The notes below the pieces were generated by a model. It ran no database searches, was not told where the DNA came from, and was given only the letters and a program-made list of their open reading frames with translations. A DNA stretch of 15,750 nucleotides, from the NCBI GenBank assembly GCA_029974875.1, contig JARKQP010000774.1:1-15750 (forward strand), given 5' to 3'. Of the stretch, positions 6,485-14,225 are shown one piece after another; position 1 is the stretch's first letter, and each line of letters starts with the position of its first letter. A program made the position numbers and the translations under genes. This DNA is from Mobilitalea sp. Its GTDB lineage: Bacteria; Bacillota_A; Clostridia; Lachnospirales; Lachnospiraceae.

Positions 6485-7333
6485 ATGAACACAAATGTGA
6501 AAAAACTTTTAAGCAGAAAACCAGCAGTAATTATGATACTTCTTGTGGTCTGCCTTGTGGCAATGTTTAAGGGTAATACGGTTTATGCAACGACTGTGAA
6601 GGACACGGTAACAGATTCTACGAATGACAATGGCAATAATATTTCCGGGGCGCTGGGGCCGCTTGAATTTACTTTAAATACGGATGAGGATGCCAATTCT
6701 TTGTCCTCCTCGCTCCAGATGCTGATGGTGTTAACGGTAATCAGCCTGGCTCCGTCCATATTGATCATGGTAACCTCCTTCACCAGGATTATCATTATTT
6801 TACATTTTGTCAGGTCTGCACTGGGGCTGCAGACGACGCCTCCGAACCAGGTTATTATTGGTTTGTCCTTGTTTTTGACATTTTTCATTATGTCGCCCAT
6901 ATTTACACAGGTAAATAATGATGCACTACAGCCCCTTTCCAAGGGGACAATTACACAGGAAGAGGCATGGGACGCAGGAGTGGCTCCCTTTCGGACCTTT
7001 ATGCTGGAGCAGACAAGGCCGAAGGATTTAAGGCTGTTTTTGGATATCGCAGGCATTGACAGGAATAATTTAGAATCCCTGAATGAGATTCCGATTACAG
7101 TTATCATACCTTCCTTTATCATCAGCGAATTGCAGAAGGCTTTTATTATAGGCTTTGTCATTTACATACCATTTATTGTCATCGACATGGTCGTGGCTTC
7201 CACCCTGATGTCCATGGGTATGATGATGCTGCCGCCGACTACAATTTCAACGCCCTTTAAGATACTATTATTTGTTATGGCGGATGGCTGGAACCTGGTG
7301 ATCGGCGAGGTTGTTAAAACATTCTACAAGTGA
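6485..7333 (+). CDS. fliP: Flagellar export gate protein FliP
   Basis: FliP forms the pentameric core of the FliPQR export gate. The 282-residue product starts with a cleavable-type signal sequence (basic MNTNVKKLLSRK, hydrophobic 14-28, then a VYATT region), as in most FliP proteins. The mature part has the conserved membrane segments: MLMVLTVISLAPSILIMVTSFTRI joined to LHFVRSALGLQTTPPNQV, then IIGLSLFLTFFIMSP, the extracytoplasmic region with EAWDAGVAPFRTFML, and the C-terminal IIPSFIISELQKAF, YIPFIVIDMVVAS, MGMMMLPPTTISTPFK and VMADGW blocks. Length is normal for a FliP with leader. The ATG at 6485 has AAAGG at 6471-6475 (9-nt spacing) and is preferred to an in-frame TTG at 6476. fliO lies 58 nt upstream, and fliQ follows after an 82-nt gap. 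Confidence 0.97.
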   Translation: MNTNVKKLLSRKPAVIMILLVVCLVAMFKGNTVYATTVKDTVTDSTNDNGNNISGALGPLEFTLNTDEDANSLSSSLQMLMVLTVISLAPSILIMVTSFTRIIIILHFVRSALGLQTTPPNQVIIGLSLFLTFFIMSPIFTQVNNDALQPLSKGTITQEEAWDAGVAPFRTFMLEQTRPKDLRLFLDIAGIDRNNLESLNEIPITVIIPSFIISELQKAFIIGFVIYIPFIVIDMVVASTLMSMGMMMLPPTTISTPFKILLFVMADGWNLVIGEVVKTFYK

Positions 7334-7415
7334 CGGGACAAGGACTTAAGGCAGCCGGGCCTCTATGGGCGGTGCCGTTAGGATACGCCGGTTTACGACG
7401 GACAGGAGGATTATT

Positions 7416-7691
7416 ATGAATGAGGTTATCGTAATTGATATTGTCAGGCAGGCATTGTATGTTGTCTTAAAGACAGCTGCCCCGATGCTGCTCGTGTCAC
7501 TGGCGGTAGGCTTAGTGGTCAGCATCCTTCAGACAGTCACTTCGATTCAGGAGCAAACCCTCACATTTGTTCCTAAATTAGTTGCAATCTTTGTGGTTCT
7601 TATGCTGTGTGGAAGCTGGATATTGAATGAGTTGAGAGGCTATACCGTGGAGTTATTTTCTAACTTCAGTTATTACATTAATAATCTATGA
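7416..7691 (+). CDS. fliQ: Flagellar export gate protein FliQ
   Basis: FliQ is the small two-helix-hairpin subunit that wraps the FliP/FliR core of the export gate. From ATG at 7416 it has 91 residues, the family's usual length, starting MNEVIVIDIVRQALYVVLKT. Two membrane segments are visible (about 16-38, with PMLLVSLAVGLVVSILQTVT, and about 52-72, LVAIFVVLMLCGSWIL), separated by the conserved SIQEQTLTFVPK loop. The frame stays open upstream to an ATG at 7365, but that would add 17 non-homologous basic residues. AGGAGG at 7404-7409 lies 6 nt before 7416 and fixes the start. Its stop overlaps the fliR start by 4 nt (ATGA), a classic coupled junction. Confidence 0.97.
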   Translation: MNEVIVIDIVRQALYVVLKTAAPMLLVSLAVGLVVSILQTVTSIQEQTLTFVPKLVAIFVVLMLCGSWILNELRGYTVELFSNFSYYINNL

Positions 7692-8455
7692 CATTTACAA
7701 TTGAAAATTTTGAAGCTTTTTTATTAATACTTGTGAGGCTCACCGGATTTGTTTTTACGGCTCCTTTTTTTTCGTTAAGAAATATACCGCGCCGGGTCAA
7801 GGCTGGCTTATCCATCTTTATGACGGTTATCATTTTCTATAACGTGCCGTATACACCCGTGGAATATGCCAGTGTAATTGATTATTCCGCTATTATTATC
7901 AAGGAAGCCCTTGCAGGAGCAATTATGGGCTTTTTTGCAAATATAGCCTACCAGGTGCTCTCCTTTGCAGGACAGATGATAGACACGGAAATCGGATTTT
8001 CCATGGTAAATGAGATTGATCCGACTTCCCAGGTACAGACGACCATTACGGCTAATTTGTATGGATATATGGTGCTGTTAATTATGCTGGTGACGAACCT
8101 GCATCATTATTTTATCCGTGCCATCAGTGATTCCTTTCAAATTATTGGATTGGGCAGGGTGACAATAGACCCTGATATATATACGCTGATGATAAGGTTT
8201 ATCACGGATTATTTTATTATCGGCTTCCGTATTGTATTACCGGTGTTTGCATCTATCCTTGTAGTGAACGCCATATTGGCCATCCTATCAAAGATTGCGC
8301 CGCAGATGAATATGTTTGTGATCGGTATGCAGCTTAAGATTATTGTCGGACTCTTTGTTATAGTTTTCATTATTGATATGGTTCCTTCTGTTGCAGACTT
8401 CATATTCAATGAAATGAGGTCGCTGCTTGAAGCATCACTTAAGTTTCTACGGTGA
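7688..8455 (+). CDS. fliR: Flagellar export gate protein FliR
   Basis: FliR completes the FliPQR gate; one copy sits with five FliP and four FliQ in the family. The 255-residue, very hydrophobic protein has about six membrane segments and the family blocks LILVRLTGFVFTAPFFS, NIPRRVKAGLS, KEALAGAIMGFFANIAYQVLSFAGQMID, IGFSMVNEIDP, SDSFQIIGLG, VLPVFASILVVNAILAILSKIAPQMNMFVIGMQLKI and the C-terminal FIFNEM helix. It is a separate gene here rather than a FliR-FlhB fusion as found in some clostridia. Its ATG lies inside the fliQ stop (ATGA), so it probably depends on fliQ translation. Downstream it is separated from flhB by a 289-nt tandem repeat array, the longest gap in this part of the operon. 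Confidence 0.97.
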   Translation: MTFTIENFEAFLLILVRLTGFVFTAPFFSLRNIPRRVKAGLSIFMTVIIFYNVPYTPVEYASVIDYSAIIIKEALAGAIMGFFANIAYQVLSFAGQMIDTEIGFSMVNEIDPTSQVQTTITANLYGYMVLLIMLVTNLHHYFIRAISDSFQIIGLGRVTIDPDIYTLMIRFITDYFIIGFRIVLPVFASILVVNAILAILSKIAPQMNMFVIGMQLKIIVGLFVIVFIIDMVPSVADFIFNEMRSLLEASLKFLR

Positions 8456-8470
8456 AGCCTGATGGGGTAG

Positions 8471-8756
8471 AGGAGAAGGGTCAGATATGAAGTCAGGCTA
8501 AGGCCTGCAGAGTCAGGATGTTGGAAAAGGATTTGGATATGAAGTCAGGCTAGGGCCTGCAGAGTCAGGATGTTGGAAAAGGATTTGGAGATGAAGTCAG
8601 GCTAAGGCCTGCAGTGTTAGAATGTTGGAAAAGGATCAGAATATGGGGTCAGGCTAAGGCCTGCAGCGTTAGGATGTTGGAAAAGGATCAGATATGAAGT
8701 CAGGCCAAGGCCTGCAGCGTTAGAATGTTGGAAAAGGATTAGATATGGGGCAGGCC
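8471..8756 (+). repeat. Tandem array of ~52-bp repeats, each with Shine-Dalgarno, ATG and early stop, leading into flhB
   Basis: Five full units plus a partial sixth copy fill the fliR-flhB gap. ATGs recur at 8487, 8539, 8591, 8643, 8694 and 8745 (spacing 52, 52, 52, 51, 51). Each is preceded at 6-7 nt by AAAAGGA (AGGAGAAGGG in the first). Units 1-3 read ATG AAG TCA GGC then TAA or TAG, unit 4 reads ATG GGG TCA GGC TAA, and unit 5 has lost that stop (CAA) and runs nine codons to TAG. The sixth ATG is the first codon of flhB. A CAGGC/GCCTG inverted repeat follows each of the first five ATGs. An earlier in-frame ATG in the units before copies 2-4 (ATGTTGGAAAAG...) could extend the peptides by seven residues. 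Period 52 is not a multiple of three, so the array does not encode a repeat protein. Function is unknown. Confidence 0.85.
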
Positions 8757-9908
8757 ATGGGAAAGCGGGAACAACATATGATACAGATGAAGGATATCCA
8801 GTATGCTTCCTACCGGCTTCCTTATAAGCTCCAGTATTTTGCAGAAGGGGCGGATAAGACAGAGGAGCCTACTGCGAAAAAGCTGGCGGATGCCCGTAAT
8901 GAAGGGCAGGTTGCCAGGAGTACTGAATTGACCACGGCATCCGGATTGGCGGTATTATTTGTATCATTAAAGCTATTTTCCGGTTATATGGGTACCAGGT
9001 TTATCGAGGTATATACAAAGAATTTTAAAGGCATAGAAAAATATGCGGGGGACGAGTTCCCCATACCGGTTATCAGTGCCATATTAGGGGATATGCTTCT
9101 GGATATTCTGGTCATTTGTCTTCCGATTATGATTTTGACTATTCTGGTAACCTTTGTGGTAGTATTATTCCAGGTGAAATGGAAGGTTTCAGGCAAACCC
9201 ATAACGCCGAAGTTTAGCAAGATAAATCCGGTGAACGGGTTTAAAAAGCTTCTTTCAAAGGACAAAATTGTCCAAGTACTTATTGAAGTAATTAAGATCA
9301 TTGTAATTGCGTACATCGCCTACGGCACCTTAAAGGATGAGTGGGCAATGCTGTTCCATCTCTATGACATGAAGCTGGAGCAGGCGATTCTTTTAATAGG
9401 AAATCTTGTCATCAATCTCGGGCTGGAAATAAGTCTTATCTTTCTTGTCATCGGGGTTGGAGATTTAATATATCAAAAGCTGAAATTCCGAAAAGATATG
9501 AGGATGTCAAAGCAGGAAGTAAAGGATGAATTTAAGAACAGCGAAGGAGATCCGCAGATCAAAGGGAAAATCAGGCAAAGGATGCGTGAAGCATCCATGC
9601 GCCGTATGATGCAGAACCTGCCAAAGGCAGATGTAGTCATAACAAATCCCACACATTTGGCAGCCGCCATCCAATATGATAAGGAAGTGGGCTCAGCTCC
9701 GGTGCTGCTTGCCAAGGGTGCGGACCATCTTGCGGAGAAGATCAAAGGGATTGCCAGGGAGAACCAGATTGAGATAGTGGAGAACAAGCCGCTGGCAAGA
9801 ATGCTATATTATAACGTAGAGGTCGGGGAGGAGATTCCTCCGGAGCTTTATCAGATGACAGCGGAAGTACTTGCGTACGTATACGGCCTTCAGAATAAGG
9901 CTGTATAG
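8745..9908 (+). CDS. flhB: Flagellar export switch protein FlhB
   Basis: FlhB is the export-gate subunit that switches substrate specificity from rod/hook to filament proteins. The 387-residue product has the N-terminal cytoplasmic block LQYFAEGADKTEEPTAKKLADARNEGQVARS, four membrane segments (about 64-80, 112-143, 175-195 and 215-243), and the C-terminal cytoplasmic domain beginning YQKLKFRKDMRMSKQEVKDE. It contains the autocleavage motif N301-P302-T303-H304 (VITNPTHLAAAIQYD). The start is uncertain. ATG at 8745 has AAAAGGA 6 nt upstream, but it sits in the last copy of the upstream repeat, and about 25 residues precede the conserved region. In-frame ATGs at 8757, 8778 and 8787 are alternatives; 8778 has only a weak GCGGGA before it. 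The core is intact. flhA follows 63 nt later. Confidence 0.95.
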   Translation: MGQAMGKREQHMIQMKDIQYASYRLPYKLQYFAEGADKTEEPTAKKLADARNEGQVARSTELTTASGLAVLFVSLKLFSGYMGTRFIEVYTKNFKGIEKYAGDEFPIPVISAILGDMLLDILVICLPIMILTILVTFVVVLFQVKWKVSGKPITPKFSKINPVNGFKKLLSKDKIVQVLIEVIKIIVIAYIAYGTLKDEWAMLFHLYDMKLEQAILLIGNLVINLGLEISLIFLVIGVGDLIYQKLKFRKDMRMSKQEVKDEFKNSEGDPQIKGKIRQRMREASMRRMMQNLPKADVVITNPTHLAAAIQYDKEVGSAPVLLAKGADHLAEKIKGIARENQIEIVENKPLARMLYYNVEVGEEIPPELYQMTAEVLAYVYGLQNKAV

Positions 9909-9971
9909 GGAAAGAAAACAGGCACGCTGGTTTATCTTATTTTTTATGTGACTTATCAGGAGGATTGAGGT

Positions 9972-12005
9972 ATGAAACGGAACGATATGATAGTTGGTTT
10001 GTTCATGTTGTCAGCGATTATTTTTTTGATAATACCAATGCCCTCTATATTGCTGGATGTATTGTTGGCGTTAAATATATCAATTGCCATGGTTGTGTTA
10101 TTCAATGCAATGTTTGTGAAGGAAGTGCTCAGTATGTCCGCGTTTCCGACCATATTGCTGTTTACGACCATATTCCGTATTTCCTTAAACGTATCCAGTA
10201 CAAAGTTAATTCTGGCAACTGGTGAGCCGGGAAATGTAATTGAAACCTTCGGCCAGTTCGTAGGTGGAGGAAATCTTGTTATCGGTATTATTATTTTTAT
10301 TATTTTGATTATGGTACAGTTCATGGTAATCAATAAGGGCTCTGAGCGTGTGGCGGAGGTTACCGCCCGTTTTACCCTGGATGCAATGCCGGGTAAGCAG
10401 ATGGCGATTGACGCGGACTTAAATACGGGAGCCATCAATGATGCAGAGGCAATGGCCCGCCGCAGTAAAATCCAGGAGGAAGCGGCATTCTTTGGATCCA
10501 TGGACGGTGCTACCAAGTACGTCAAGGGTGATGCAATCGCCGGACTGATTATTACAATCATTAACATGGTTGGCGGAACTGTAATGGGAATGATGTACCT
10601 TGGTTACGCAGCGATGGATGCATTCCAGCATTTTGCCATCCTGACCATCGGTGACGGCCTGGTAAGCCAGATCCCTTCCCTTATGATCTCGCTGGCAACC
10701 GGTATCCTTGTTACGAAGGCGTCAAAGGAAGCTGATTTTGGGGACATGCTGATGAAGCAGCTGTTCTCCATCCCGAAGGTGCTATATCTGGTTGGCGCAA
10801 GCTTGATCGGGCTTGGTATCCTGACACCATTAAATACCCTGGTATTCCTGGCCTATGGCATGATCTTTATCATCTCCGGCAGGGTAATTGCTGGCAAGCT
10901 TGAGGAGGTAGAGATTGAACAGGAGATATCCACGGATGAGGCTTCTGCCAATGAGATCAGAAAGCCGGAAAATGTGGTATCCTTATTGCAGGTGGATCCC
11001 ATTGAGCTGGAATTTGGTTATGGAATCATCCCTCTGGCGGATACGAACCAGGGCGGAGACCTGCTGGATCGTGTTGTATTAATTAGAAGACAGATTGCTT
11101 TGGAGCTTGGCTGCGTGGTTCCCATGATCCGTTTACGGGATAACATCCAGTTAAATCCAAACCAGTATATCATAAAAATAAAAGGAATACAGGTGAGCGA
11201 AGGAGAGATCCTTTTTGACCATTACATGGCCATGAATCCGGGGTATGTGGAGGAAGAAATTACGGGCATACCCACCTTTGAGCCCTCCTTCCATCTGCCT
11301 GCCATCTGGATTACGGAAGGCCAGAGGGAAAGGGCGGAAACCTTGGGCTATACGGTGGTGGATCCTCCCTCCATTATAGCAACACATCTGACGGAGGTAA
11401 TCCGTGCCCATATCTTTGAACTGCTTACCAGGCAGGATGTACAGCATCTGGTGGACAATATCAAGGATTCCCATTCCGCCCTGGTTGGGGAGCTTGTACC
11501 GAAGCTCCTTAGCGTCGGTGAGATCCAGAAGGTACTCCAAAACCTGCTGCGGGAGGGAGTATCCATCAGGGATTTGGTAACAATCTTTGAAATCCTTGCG
11601 GACTACGCACCTACCACCCGTGACACGGATGTGCTCACGGAGTATGCAAGACAGAGCTTAAAGCGTGCAATTTCCAATAAATACTTCCCGCAAAATGAGA
11701 TGACCAGTGTTGTTACCCTGGATCCTAAGGTGGAGCAGGAGATCATGGGCTCCGTAAAGCAGTCGGAACAGGGAGCATTTTTGACCCTGGATCCAAATGT
11801 GACCAGGGAAATCATGGAGTCAGTCCAGACGGAGGTACATAAGCTGGAGGAGCTTGGTAAGAATCCGATTATCATAACCTCTCCTATTGTACGTATGTAC
11901 TTTAAGCGTTTGACCCAGGATTATTTTAAGGATTTAATAGTTGTATCATACAATGAGATAGACTCCAATGTCGAATTACAGTCAGTAGGGATGGTGACAG
12001 TTTAG
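9972..12005 (+). CDS. flhA: Flagellar export gate protein FlhA
   Basis: FlhA is the large export-gate component that forms a nonameric ring, takes part in proton-coupled export and docks chaperone-substrate complexes. The 677-residue protein has about eight N-terminal membrane segments (to about residue 303) and a large cytoplasmic domain after a charged linker (about 305-335). Family blocks are clear: FRISLNVSSTKLIL (68-81), NKGSERVAEVTARFTLDAMPGKQMAIDADLN (121-151, the conserved cytoplasmic loop), AFFGSMDGATKYVKGDAIAG, IGDGLVSQIPSL, and in the C-terminal domain ELEFGYGIIPLAD, VIRAHIFELLTRQDVQHLVD and LVPKLLSVGEIQKVLQNLLREGVSIRDL. The ATG has AGGAGG at 9959-9964 (7-nt spacing). Its TAG shares one base with the GTG of flhF, so the two are probably coupled. 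Confidence 0.97.
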   Translation: MKRNDMIVGLFMLSAIIFLIIPMPSILLDVLLALNISIAMVVLFNAMFVKEVLSMSAFPTILLFTTIFRISLNVSSTKLILATGEPGNVIETFGQFVGGGNLVIGIIIFIILIMVQFMVINKGSERVAEVTARFTLDAMPGKQMAIDADLNTGAINDAEAMARRSKIQEEAAFFGSMDGATKYVKGDAIAGLIITIINMVGGTVMGMMYLGYAAMDAFQHFAILTIGDGLVSQIPSLMISLATGILVTKASKEADFGDMLMKQLFSIPKVLYLVGASLIGLGILTPLNTLVFLAYGMIFIISGRVIAGKLEEVEIEQEISTDEASANEIRKPENVVSLLQVDPIELEFGYGIIPLADTNQGGDLLDRVVLIRRQIALELGCVVPMIRLRDNIQLNPNQYIIKIKGIQVSEGEILFDHYMAMNPGYVEEEITGIPTFEPSFHLPAIWITEGQRERAETLGYTVVDPPSIIATHLTEVIRAHIFELLTRQDVQHLVDNIKDSHSALVGELVPKLLSVGEIQKVLQNLLREGVSIRDLVTIFEILADYAPTTRDTDVLTEYARQSLKRAISNKYFPQNEMTSVVTLDPKVEQEIMGSVKQSEQGAFLTLDPNVTREIMESVQTEVHKLEELGKNPIIITSPIVRMYFKRLTQDYFKDLIVVSYNEIDSNVELQSVGMVTV

Positions 12006-13219
12006 TGATTATCAAAAAATTTCAAGCGAATACGGAGACAGAAGCAATCCTGATTGCCAAGGAGGAACTTGGTAAGGATGCCATTGTCATGAATATAAAG
12101 ACAATCTCTCCTAAGGGCATCTATAAGCTGTTTCGTAAACCCCTGGTTGAAATTACAGCTGCTATTGATGAGAATATTACATATAAGAATGATAAAGTGA
12201 GAAATGCTGCGCCGGCTCCTGTGGCTCCCCAGAGACAAATACGGAGGCCGGACATCATTTATGACGAACCGCAGGAGGGCGCCGGCGTACTGCCGGGTGC
12301 CGGCATTCCGGCGGCTTCCTCTGCTATTGAGCTAAAGCTCAACAACCTGCAAAGCTTACTCGAAAAGCAGATGGTGGAGAAGGAAAAGGAGCTGAAGGAA
12401 AAGCAGGAGGACAAAACGGAAGTAAATAAAAACCTGGCATGCATCCAATTAATCTATAACCAGCTGGTCCTAAACGAGGTGGATGAGAAATATGCTAACC
12501 AGATTATTACGGAAATAGAGGGTACGCTAAAAAAGGATGCATCCATGGACAATATCCTTGCCAGCATTTATCAGAAGATCATCCTTAAGCTGGGACAGCC
12601 AAATACCATCAGCGTTGGGAACGGGAATGCAAAGTTTATCTTCTTTATCGGCCCGACGGGCGTGGGCAAGACCACAACGATTGCGAAGATCGCTTCAAAG
12701 TTTAAGGTAAGTGAGAGGGCAAAGGTGGCATTTCTGACGGCCGATACCTACCGTGTGGCTGCCGTGGAGCAGCTGAGGACCTACGCAAACATATTGGGAA
12801 TCCCCTTGAAGGTGATTTACTCCGAGGATGAGATGAAGCTGGCAAAGGAAGAGTTTTCTGACTATGACCTGGTGTTTGTAGATACGGCAGGGCGTTCCCA
12901 CCGCAGCAAGGAGCAAAGGGACGATATGGAGGCTCTGGTGAATGTCATCCCGGAAGAGGAGCGCGAGGTCTATCTGGTCCTGAGCGCAACTACAAAATAC
13001 CGGGATTTGGTTAAGATAACAGAGGCTTATTCTGAAATAATGAATTACAATCTTATTTTTACAAAGCTGGACGAGACAGGAACGATTGGAAACCTGTTCA
13101 ATATCCGCATGCTGACGGAGGCGCCGTTATCCTATGCTACCTTTGGGCAGAATGTACCGGATGATATCTCACGGGTGGATACCCAGAATATAGCAAAGCA
13201 GTTACTGAAGGGACAGTAG
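12005..13219 (+). CDS. flhF: Flagellar SRP-type GTPase FlhF
   Basis: FlhF is a signal-recognition-particle-type GTPase that helps place flagella, acting at the membrane with FlhG. The 404-residue product has the FlhF N-terminal B domain (MIIKKFQANTETEAILIAKEELGKDAIVMN), a variable Pro/Ala-rich and then strongly charged coiled region (about 66-140, KEKELKEKQEDK), the helical N domain, and the NG GTPase domain. That domain has G1 GPTGVGKTT (216-224), TADTYRVAAVEQLRTYA, G3 DTAGRSH (293-299), G4 TKLDE (353-357) and the closing GQNVPDDI motif. All nucleotide-binding motifs look intact. The start is GTG at 12005, overlapping the flhA stop; GGGATGGTG just upstream is a modest ribosome-binding site. 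flhG follows after a 124-nt gap. Confidence 0.97.
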   Translation: MIIKKFQANTETEAILIAKEELGKDAIVMNIKTISPKGIYKLFRKPLVEITAAIDENITYKNDKVRNAAPAPVAPQRQIRRPDIIYDEPQEGAGVLPGAGIPAASSAIELKLNNLQSLLEKQMVEKEKELKEKQEDKTEVNKNLACIQLIYNQLVLNEVDEKYANQIITEIEGTLKKDASMDNILASIYQKIILKLGQPNTISVGNGNAKFIFFIGPTGVGKTTTIAKIASKFKVSERAKVAFLTADTYRVAAVEQLRTYANILGIPLKVIYSEDEMKLAKEEFSDYDLVFVDTAGRSHRSKEQRDDMEALVNVIPEEEREVYLVLSATTKYRDLVKITEAYSEIMNYNLIFTKLDETGTIGNLFNIRMLTEAPLSYATFGQNVPDDISRVDTQNIAKQLLKGQ

Positions 13220-13343
13220 GAGGCAGTGTGAAGAGACGTTCTAAGGCATCAAAAGACGGTGCTTAACAACATCTATACTTCACACAGAACTTTGGGCCTG
13301 CGGCTCAAGGCATGCAGGGATTGGAAGGGGTATAGTTATTATT
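13220..13343 (+). promoter_or_regulatory. flhF-flhG gap with an 8-bp long-range stem
   Basis: GTGTGAAG (13226-13233) and CTTCACAC (13278-13285) are exact reverse complements enclosing 44 nt. A second, weaker CCTGC/GCAGG pair lies at 13297-13301/13314-13318. There is no T-tract. GGAAGGGG at 13323-13330 is the only Shine-Dalgarno-like stretch and lies 13 nt before the flhG ATG, longer than usual. No promoter was recognised. Confidence 0.4.
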
Positions 13344-14225
13344 ATGGATCAGGCTGAAAAGTTGAGGAAGATGGTCAGGGAACAAGCCCTGCCAAGAAGA
13401 GTTGCCAGGGTAATTACAGTAACCAGTGGCAAGGGCGGAGTAGGAAAATCGAGCATATCGGTGAATCTTGCAATTGCTTTAAGCCGTTTAGGCAATAGAG
13501 TGGTCATATTAGATGCGGACTTTGGCCTGGCTAATGTGGAGGTCATGCTTGGGATAAGACCCCAGTATAATTTGGCTGACCTTATGTTCAGGGGCAAGGG
13601 GCTGTCCGATATCATAACGGAGGGTCCGGAGAATATCGGTTTTATTTCCGGGGGCTCTGGCATACAGGAGCTGGCGAACTTGACCAGGGACCAGATCGTA
13701 TTTTTGATACAGAAGCTGGTGGAGCTGGATGAAAGGGCGGACATTATCATTGTGGATACCGGTGCGGGTATCTCGGATTCCGTGCTGGAATTCGTAGCTG
13801 CCAGCTCGGAGGTCCTGCTGGTGGCAACTCCTGAGCCCACATCCATTACGGATGCCTATGCCCTATTAAAAACCTTGAATAGAAAAACGGATGTATCCTT
13901 AGAGGAGACGGTGATCAAGGTCATAGCAAACCGGGTCGACTCCCATGAGGATGGGAAGGAACTATTTGACAAGCTCAGCCTGGTGGTCGGCAAATTCCTG
14001 AACCTTAAATTAGAGTTCCTGGGTTCAGTGCCCCAGGATACGTCTGTGACAAAAGCAGTCATGAAGCAAAAGCCGGCAGTAATGCTTTATCCCAATACGA
14101 ACTTTGCTACCTCTTTAACTTCATTTGCCCACAGTCTGAGTGACCATACCGATGAAGTGATACAAAGTAAAATGGGAATCGCGCAGCTTTTCACTAATTT
14201 ACTCAGGTCAAGGATCAGAAAGTAA
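13344..14225 (+). CDS. flhG: MinD-like ATPase FlhG (YlxH), flagellar number regulator
   Basis: FlhG is a ParA/MinD-family ATPase that stimulates FlhF GTPase and limits flagellar number or pattern; in Bacillus it also helps load FliM/FliY into the C-ring. The 293-residue protein begins with the FlhF-activating motif MDQAEKLRKMV (DQAxxLR). The deviant Walker A follows as TSGKGGVGKSS (27-37), with the signature lysine K30 and P-loop K35. DADFGLANVEVMLG (57-70) is the switch I region, and the Walker B-like IIIVDTGAGIS has D138. The C-terminal end (SKMGIAQLFTNLLRSRIRK) resembles the membrane-targeting amphipathic helix position of MinD/FlhG. The ATG is supported by the conserved N-terminal motif although its ribosome-binding site is distant. 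It follows flhF directly, the usual pair. Confidence 0.96.
   Translation: MDQAEKLRKMVREQALPRRVARVITVTSGKGGVGKSSISVNLAIALSRLGNRVVILDADFGLANVEVMLGIRPQYNLADLMFRGKGLSDIITEGPENIGFISGGSGIQELANLTRDQIVFLIQKLVELDERADIIIVDTGAGISDSVLEFVAASSEVLLVATPEPTSITDAYALLKTLNRKTDVSLEETVIKVIANRVDSHEDGKELFDKLSLVVGKFLNLKLEFLGSVPQDTSVTKAVMKQKPAVMLYPNTNFATSLTSFAHSLSDHTDEVIQSKMGIAQLFTNLLRSRIRK

Noticed and set aside
7365..7415. Longer fliQ start at 7365.
   Set aside because: The extra 17 residues are basic and unlike FliQ, while AGGAGG is placed correctly for ATG 7416.
8456..8744. CRISPR array or IS-related repeats in the fliR-flhB gap.
   Set aside because: The units are head-to-tail with no unique spacers, no palindromic CRISPR repeat of usual form, no cas genes and no transposase; it is a simple tandem repeat.
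11711..11845. Apparent 23-residue internal duplication in FlhA (two TLDPxVxxEIMxSV blocks, with ACCCTGGATCC recurring 69 nt apart).
   Set aside because: From memory of the family, FlhA/InvA-type proteins normally have two successive LDP-containing segments here, so this is probably ancestral rather than a new duplication.
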